Source: Candidatus Hydrogenedens sp. (GTDB lineage Bacteria; Hydrogenedentota; Hydrogenedentia; Hydrogenedentales; Hydrogenedentaceae). Taken from it: a stretch of 10,000 nt of DNA. The stretch covers positions 1 to 10,000 of the forward strand of contig JAIWNQ010000231.1 of assembly GCA_020216745.1 (NCBI GenBank). Direction: 5' to 3'. The translations under genes and the position numbers were made by a program. Below the pieces are notes generated by a model, which was not told the origin of the DNA, made no database searches, and was given only the letters and a program-made list of their open reading frames with translations. Of the stretch, positions 6,578-10,000 are shown piece by piece (the first letter of the stretch is position 1; the number at the start of each line of letters is the position of its first letter).

Positions 6578-6839
6578 GTTATAACGTGTTAAAATATTGT
6601 TAATAAAACAAATTTTAATAACAAAATATAAACATAAAAATTTATAAAGAATACTCATTTGTTAATAACTATAAGTTTTTAACAAATAAATAAACATCTT
6701 CTTAACATAAAGAAGTTGCTTTTAAATATGTAAAATAGATAATCTTTAATAGTTGTTAACAAAAGAACATAAACTACTACAACTAAACTGATATTTATAT
6801 ATAAATAATAAGAAAAAAAAGAGATAATGGAGAAATGCT
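6578..6839. other. Extremely A+T-rich spacer before dnaN; candidate origin or control region
   Basis: By my hand count this 262-base spacer is about 83% A+T, well above the neighbouring genes. It holds a family of related 10-base words. TTGTTAATAA occurs twice exactly (6597-6606 and 6659-6668), and the palindrome TTGTTAACAA once (6753-6762). Inverted or variant forms are TTTAATAACAA (6614-6624), TTTTTAACAA (6676-6685) and TTCTTAACAT (6699-6708). The words fit TTNTNNACA only loosely compared with the classical DnaA box TTATNCACA. Placement just upstream of dnaN makes a replication origin or an autoregulatory DnaA site thinkable, but neither is shown. GGAGA at 6829-6833 is the dnaN ribosome binding site. 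No terminator for the upstream gene is visible. Confidence 0.5.
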
Positions 6840-7946
6840 ATGAAAATTACTGTTGAACAGGAAAAATTAAATGAAGCATTATTAAAAGTGAGGAATGCTG
6901 TGCCAGCTAAGTCATCGTTACCTATTCTATCGTCTATTTTAATAACAGCGGAAAATGGCATTTTAAAATTGACGAGTACAGATTTAAGGATGACGATAGA
7001 GCAGGAATTGAGTGAATGTAAAATAATAGAAGAGGGGAAAGTAACAATAAGAGCACATTTATTTTCGAACTTATTATCTCACTTATCGAAGGGTGAAGTT
7101 AATATTCAATCTATTGGAGAAAATCAGGTTGTAGTGAAGAGTGGTAGAACAGAAGTTAAATATATAACGATGCCACCGGATGAGTTTCCACCAGTAACGT
7201 ATATTGAGGATGAAGAACCAGTTATCATTTCAGAATCGCTTTTAATGGATATGTTTAAGAAGGTTGCATTTGCGGTGTGCACCGAAGAATCGAGATATGC
7301 ATTAACAGGTGTTTTATTTGAAATGTCTGGTGGTAAATTGACGGTTGTTGCAACGGATGGTAAGAGGATGAGTTTACGAAGAGAAAAGGAAAATGTTCCA
7401 AAAGAGAAGAATGTAAGAATAACGATTCCTGAAAGAGCGGTTAAAGAGATAATGAATCAGATGGATGGGACAGGTGATGTTAAGATATGTGTAGGTGAGT
7501 CGAGGGCAAGTTTCCAATTTAATCAAACATGTTTGACGTGTAGTTTGATAGATGGGACATTTCCAAATTATGAAATAGTAATACCTAAAGATTATAGTAA
7601 GCATGTTATATTGAAAACAGAGGAGTGGAAGGAAGTATTGAAGAGAGCAGAGGCAATGAAGACAATGACAATAAAAATGATTATTAAAGAAGGTCAGTTG
7701 CAGGTAGATGTGCAGAACCCAGAGGTAGGTGAGTTTAGTGATATTGTGGAAGCGGAGTATAAAGGGGAAGATGTAAAAATAGGCTTTAATATTGAGTACC
7801 TTGTCGATGTGGCTGAACATATTACAACAGATAAAGTTGTGTTATCGGTAAAGGATAGTAACAGTCCATGTGTTATAAAACCACTAAATCCCGAGAAGGA
7901 AGAAGATGAGAGATATCTGAACATTATAATGCCAGTAAAACTATAA
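6840..7946 (+). CDS. dnaN: DNA polymerase III beta subunit (sliding clamp)
   Basis: This 368-residue protein matches the usual length of about 366 residues for the ring-shaped dimeric clamp that tethers DNA polymerase III to DNA and serves as a docking site for replication and repair proteins. Family landmarks in order are VPAKSSLPILSSI (21-33), the first-domain LTSTDL (44-49), FPPVTY (116-121), SRYALTGVLFE (151-161), VATDGKRMS (170-178), the IDGTFPNYEIVIP word (237-249), GFNIEYLVDV (315-324) and the C-terminal YLNIIMPVKL, which contributes to the protein-binding pocket. GGAGA six bases before the ATG supports the start. It lies alone between a pilB-type gene and a PIG-L gene, without dnaA, recF or gyrB in view, so the common dnaA-dnaN-recF order is not kept on the side that can be seen. 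Confidence 0.98.
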   Translation: MKITVEQEKLNEALLKVRNAVPAKSSLPILSSILITAENGILKLTSTDLRMTIEQELSECKIIEEGKVTIRAHLFSNLLSHLSKGEVNIQSIGENQVVVKSGRTEVKYITMPPDEFPPVTYIEDEEPVIISESLLMDMFKKVAFAVCTEESRYALTGVLFEMSGGKLTVVATDGKRMSLRREKENVPKEKNVRITIPERAVKEIMNQMDGTGDVKICVGESRASFQFNQTCLTCSLIDGTFPNYEIVIPKDYSKHVILKTEEWKEVLKRAEAMKTMTIKMIIKEGQLQVDVQNPEVGEFSDIVEAEYKGEDVKIGFNIEYLVDVAEHITTDKVVLSVKDSNSPCVIKPLNPEKEEDERYLNIIMPVKL

Positions 7947-8045
7947 TGTTTTGATATACAAGAAGTTTTTAGTTTAAAAGGGAAAAGTAATTGTGCCTGT
8001 CTATTATAACGTTGTTTGTAAGTAAGTAGTTTTTGGAGAAAAGAT
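7947..8045. promoter_or_regulatory. 99-base dnaN to PIG-L spacer with ribosome binding site
   Basis: GGAG at 8035-8038 stands seven bases before the PIG-L ATG at 8046 and decides that start. A TATTAT at 8002-8007 could be a -10 box, but I see no -35 at a suitable distance. No terminator hairpin follows dnaN, so co-transcription of the two genes is possible. Confidence 0.5.
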
Positions 8046-8861
8046 ATGAAAAATGTATTGGTAGTAGTTGCTCACGGCGATGATATGGAGTTTATGTGTG
8101 CAGGGACAATATACAGGTTAGTAGAGGAGAAAAAATATAATGTTTATGAGTTAATTCTTACGGACAATAGAAAGGGAACGTTTTCTTTGAGTGAGGGAGA
8201 AGTTGTAGAAAAGTCGAGGTTAGAGGCGATAGAAGCAGGTAAGGTATTAGGATTAAAGGAAGTAAGGTTTGGTAACTTTTTAGATTCAGAATTAGAAGAT
8301 GTTCCACGAAAATATGTAAGAAACATGATTATAGATGTAATAAGAGAGGTGAAGGCTAATATCGTTTTTTCATGGGACCCATTTGCTCCAGGTGAGGATC
8401 ATCCTGACCACAGGTATACCGCAATGGTAACGTATGAGGCGTGTTCCTTTAGTAGTAATCCTAAGTTTGGTACTGTCGGTTTGTATCAACCACATTTTGT
8501 AAGTGAAGCATATTGGTTCGCTAAGAAGCCATACAGTGTAAATGCATACATTGACATAAGTGCTGTAATTGATAAGAAGATAGAATCTCTATTAAAGCAT
8601 GAAACACAGATGGACTTGACAATAGATTCGTTATTATTAGAGGCGAGTACATTAGGTATTAACATGGACGGTCTTAAGAAAGCTGATAGAGAATTAAAAA
8701 ATCAGGTTATCACAAGTGCTATAAAGAATTACACAGCAGAAAAAGGTAGAAGCCAAGGAATAGGACACGCTGAGTTATTTAGATATGAGAAGTTTGGTGT
8801 TTTAGAACTTGTTTTAGGAGAGGAAATTATTAAACCTGATTTTCCTTTACTAACCACCTAA
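8046..8861 (+). CDS. PIG-L (LmbE-like) family zinc deacetylase
   Basis: This 271-residue protein has the size and fold signature of PIG-L/LmbE enzymes, zinc hydrolases that remove N-acetyl groups from GlcNAc-type sugars or related glycoconjugates. The N-terminal metal site is AHGDDMEFMCAGT (9-21), with H10, D12 and D13 in place; the usual motif is AHPDDxEF, so the proline is glycine here. The second metal motif is HPDHR (119-123), giving H122 as the third ligand. A C-terminal GHAELFRYEKFG (240-251) fits the family's substrate-side loop. There is no signal peptide, so it is probably cytoplasmic. The substrate is unknown. Nearby carbamoyltransferase and TMTC-like genes would suit a glycan pathway, but they lie in other transcription units. 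The stop overlaps the convergent TPR gene by 12 bases. Confidence 0.9.
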   Translation: MKNVLVVVAHGDDMEFMCAGTIYRLVEEKKYNVYELILTDNRKGTFSLSEGEVVEKSRLEAIEAGKVLGLKEVRFGNFLDSELEDVPRKYVRNMIIDVIREVKANIVFSWDPFAPGEDHPDHRYTAMVTYEACSFSSNPKFGTVGLYQPHFVSEAYWFAKKPYSVNAYIDISAVIDKKIESLLKHETQMDLTIDSLLLEASTLGINMDGLKKADRELKNQVITSAIKNYTAEKGRSQGIGHAELFRYEKFGVLELVLGEEIIKPDFPLLTT

Positions 8862-10000
8862 TTTACTCTTTTCTATCTGCTCTATTTTTTCTAAAATGTG
8901 CTGTGCGTTTTTTATATCGTTATTTTTCTTCAACGCCTTTTCTGCAAATGACTTTGACTTTTCGTAGTCTCCTAACTCGAAGTAAAGCACAGCAACATTG
9001 CTTAGTATTTGTGGGTCCTCACCTGATAGTTGAATACATTTTTCGTAGTAAACGAGAGCATCATCATATCTTCCAAGAGATTGGTATGCGAACGCTAAAT
9101 CGTTATACGGACCAGCAAGTAACGGATTTTCCTCAATAGCCCTTTTTAAGCAAGGGATGGCTTCACTATAACTCCCTTGCTTGATAAGAGAGTAACCAAT
9201 ATTACAATAAGACACATAGCAATTAGGTTCATATTTTAATGTATTTCTGAATAGTTTTTCTCCATTCTCCCAAACGGGTAATTTAATAACAGTGACTGTT
9301 GCAAATGACAAAATTAAAAGGAATAACAAAACATTATATAGACGTTTAGTAATACCATAAAGACGAGTTGAAAGTGTCACTAAAAATAAGGAAAAACCTA
9401 TGTGTGCAGAATATGTAAAACGGTCTGCTATAAGGTGATGTCCAAATGGAATAATACCAAGCACTGGCAAAAGCGGTATGAGAAAGAGAAGAAAAGAACC
9501 CACTCCAAATTTAATATTTTTAGGTGAAAAAATCCAAAAAGTGGATACTACAGAAAGAACGAGTAAAGAGAATATTACAACCTGTACCCTATCGTAAACA
9601 GGTACTCCTTTATAAACAGTAAAGAATGGGTAGTACTCGATACCGGACGGGATATGTAAGTTTATAGGAATGAATGTAAGAAGAGCATACGCAGATGAGG
9701 ATACGATAACCCTTCGTATTCTTTGCAATGGTGATAGGACACCAGTGGGAACAATTGCTTCTTGCTCAGCGTGTAGTGTTATTAGCAAAATGAACAATGA
9801 GATAATAAAGAAAGGGACATAAAGTAACAACTGTTTTAGAAGACTAATATTATCTTTTTCCTGTTCCTTATTACCTACAATAAGAAAATCTAATACGGGG
9901 AGAAATAAGGGAAAAATGATACTTACAGGTTTAGATAAAGCGGATAAGAAGAAAAAGAGTAGGACTTTTAAGTAGTCAGATTTCATTCGTGAATACTTCC
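8850..10000 (-). CDS. Multi-spanning membrane protein with C-terminal TPR repeats (partial, 5' end outside)
   Basis: The frame stays open to the right edge: codons for K-Y-S-R precede the ATG at 9986. That Met is probably internal, because the following LSALSKPVSIIFPLFLPVLD normally lies about mid-protein in this family. Numbering from that Met, about seven hydrophobic segments lie between 5 and 236, including the family word ADRFTYSAHIGF (187-198). After them come three to four tetratricopeptide repeats (about 241-355; for example AYQSLGRYDDALVYYEKCIQL at 300-320) and a charged end. This is the plan of bacterial DUF1736/TMTC-like proteins, which have a GT-C-type membrane part and TPRs on the outer face. 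Eukaryotic TMTCs are O-mannosyltransferases; the bacterial role is mostly unproven. A protein-glycosylation or envelope assembly role is inference. Confidence 0.85.
   Translation of the reverse strand, partial: KYSRMKSDYLKVLLFFFLSALSKPVSIIFPLFLPVLDFLIVGNKEQEKDNISLLKQLLLYVPFFIISLFILLITLHAEQEAIVPTGVLSPLQRIRRVIVSSSAYALLTFIPINLHIPSGIEYYPFFTVYKGVPVYDRVQVVIFSLLVLSVVSTFWIFSPKNIKFGVGSFLLFLIPLLPVLGIIPFGHHLIADRFTYSAHIGFSLFLVTLSTRLYGITKRLYNVLLFLLILSFATVTVIKLPVWENGEKLFRNTLKYEPNCYVSYCNIGYSLIKQGSYSEAIPCLKRAIEENPLLAGPYNDLAFAYQSLGRYDDALVYYEKCIQLSGEDPQILSNVAVLYFELGDYEKSKSFAEKALKKNNDIKNAQHILEKIEQIEKSKLGG

Noticed and set aside
7374..7820. A 148-codon minus-strand ORF inside dnaN
   Set aside because: It is a shadow of the conserved clamp gene, rich in Tyr, Phe, Ile and Leu because of the purine-rich opposite strand.
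8850..9986. Calling the TPR membrane protein complete from the ATG at 9986
   Set aside because: The frame remains open to the window edge, and the visible N-terminus matches a mid-protein segment of the family, so the gene is treated as partial.

Overview
The window is about 10 kb of low-G+C bacterial chromosome. It holds six complete protein genes and two cut by the window edges. Nothing fixes the species. Polytopic TPR membrane proteins, a NodU/CmcH-type carbamoyltransferase paired with an SxtJ-like membrane protein, a Cys/Gly-plus-membrane-helix-plus-Arg protein tail and scattered palindromic intergenic repeats all suit an uncultured environmental lineage, for example Hydrogenedentota- or Planctomycetota-like bacteria. 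That placement is a low-confidence inference. The dnaN gene shows that this is core chromosome, not a plasmid or phage.

Layout. Positions 1-114 are the 3' end of a plus-strand gene whose product ends in a membrane helix and a basic tail. Positions 115-690 carry no convincing gene. The first 235 bases of that stretch hold four palindromic units that look like decayed dispersed repeats, and its end holds a hairpin terminator. Three minus-strand genes follow, read from right to left: carbamoyltransferase (4177-2363), SxtJ-like membrane protein (2357-1944) and an acetyl-CoA acetyltransferase-type thiolase (1873-695). The first two are almost certainly co-transcribed. The thiolase lies 70 bases further on, has its own very strong ribosome binding site, and may belong to the same transcript.

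A 438-base divergent spacer (4178-4615) separates this block from a plus-strand block. It has promoter-like elements facing each way. The plus block is a PilB/GspE-type assembly ATPase (4616-6577), an extremely A+T-rich spacer with repeated TTGTTAAYAA-like words (6578-6839), the DNA polymerase III sliding clamp dnaN (6840-7946) and a PIG-L-family deacetylase (8046-8861). The deacetylase meets a minus-strand multi-spanning TPR membrane protein (8850 to beyond 10000) tail to tail, with a 12-base overlap.

How the genes may work together. The carbamoyltransferase/SxtJ pair, the PIG-L deacetylase and the TMTC-like TPR protein could all take part in modifying surface glycans or a secreted metabolite, but they are not in one operon, so this is inference. 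The PilB-type ATPase powers type IV pilus or type II secretion assembly and carries a degenerate MshEN (cyclic-di-GMP-type) domain. The least ordinary features are the motif-rich A+T spacer before dnaN, which is a candidate replication origin or regulatory region, and the repeat cluster near the left edge. I found no clear evidence of a wholly new multi-gene system, and no tRNA, rRNA, CRISPR array or insertion sequence.
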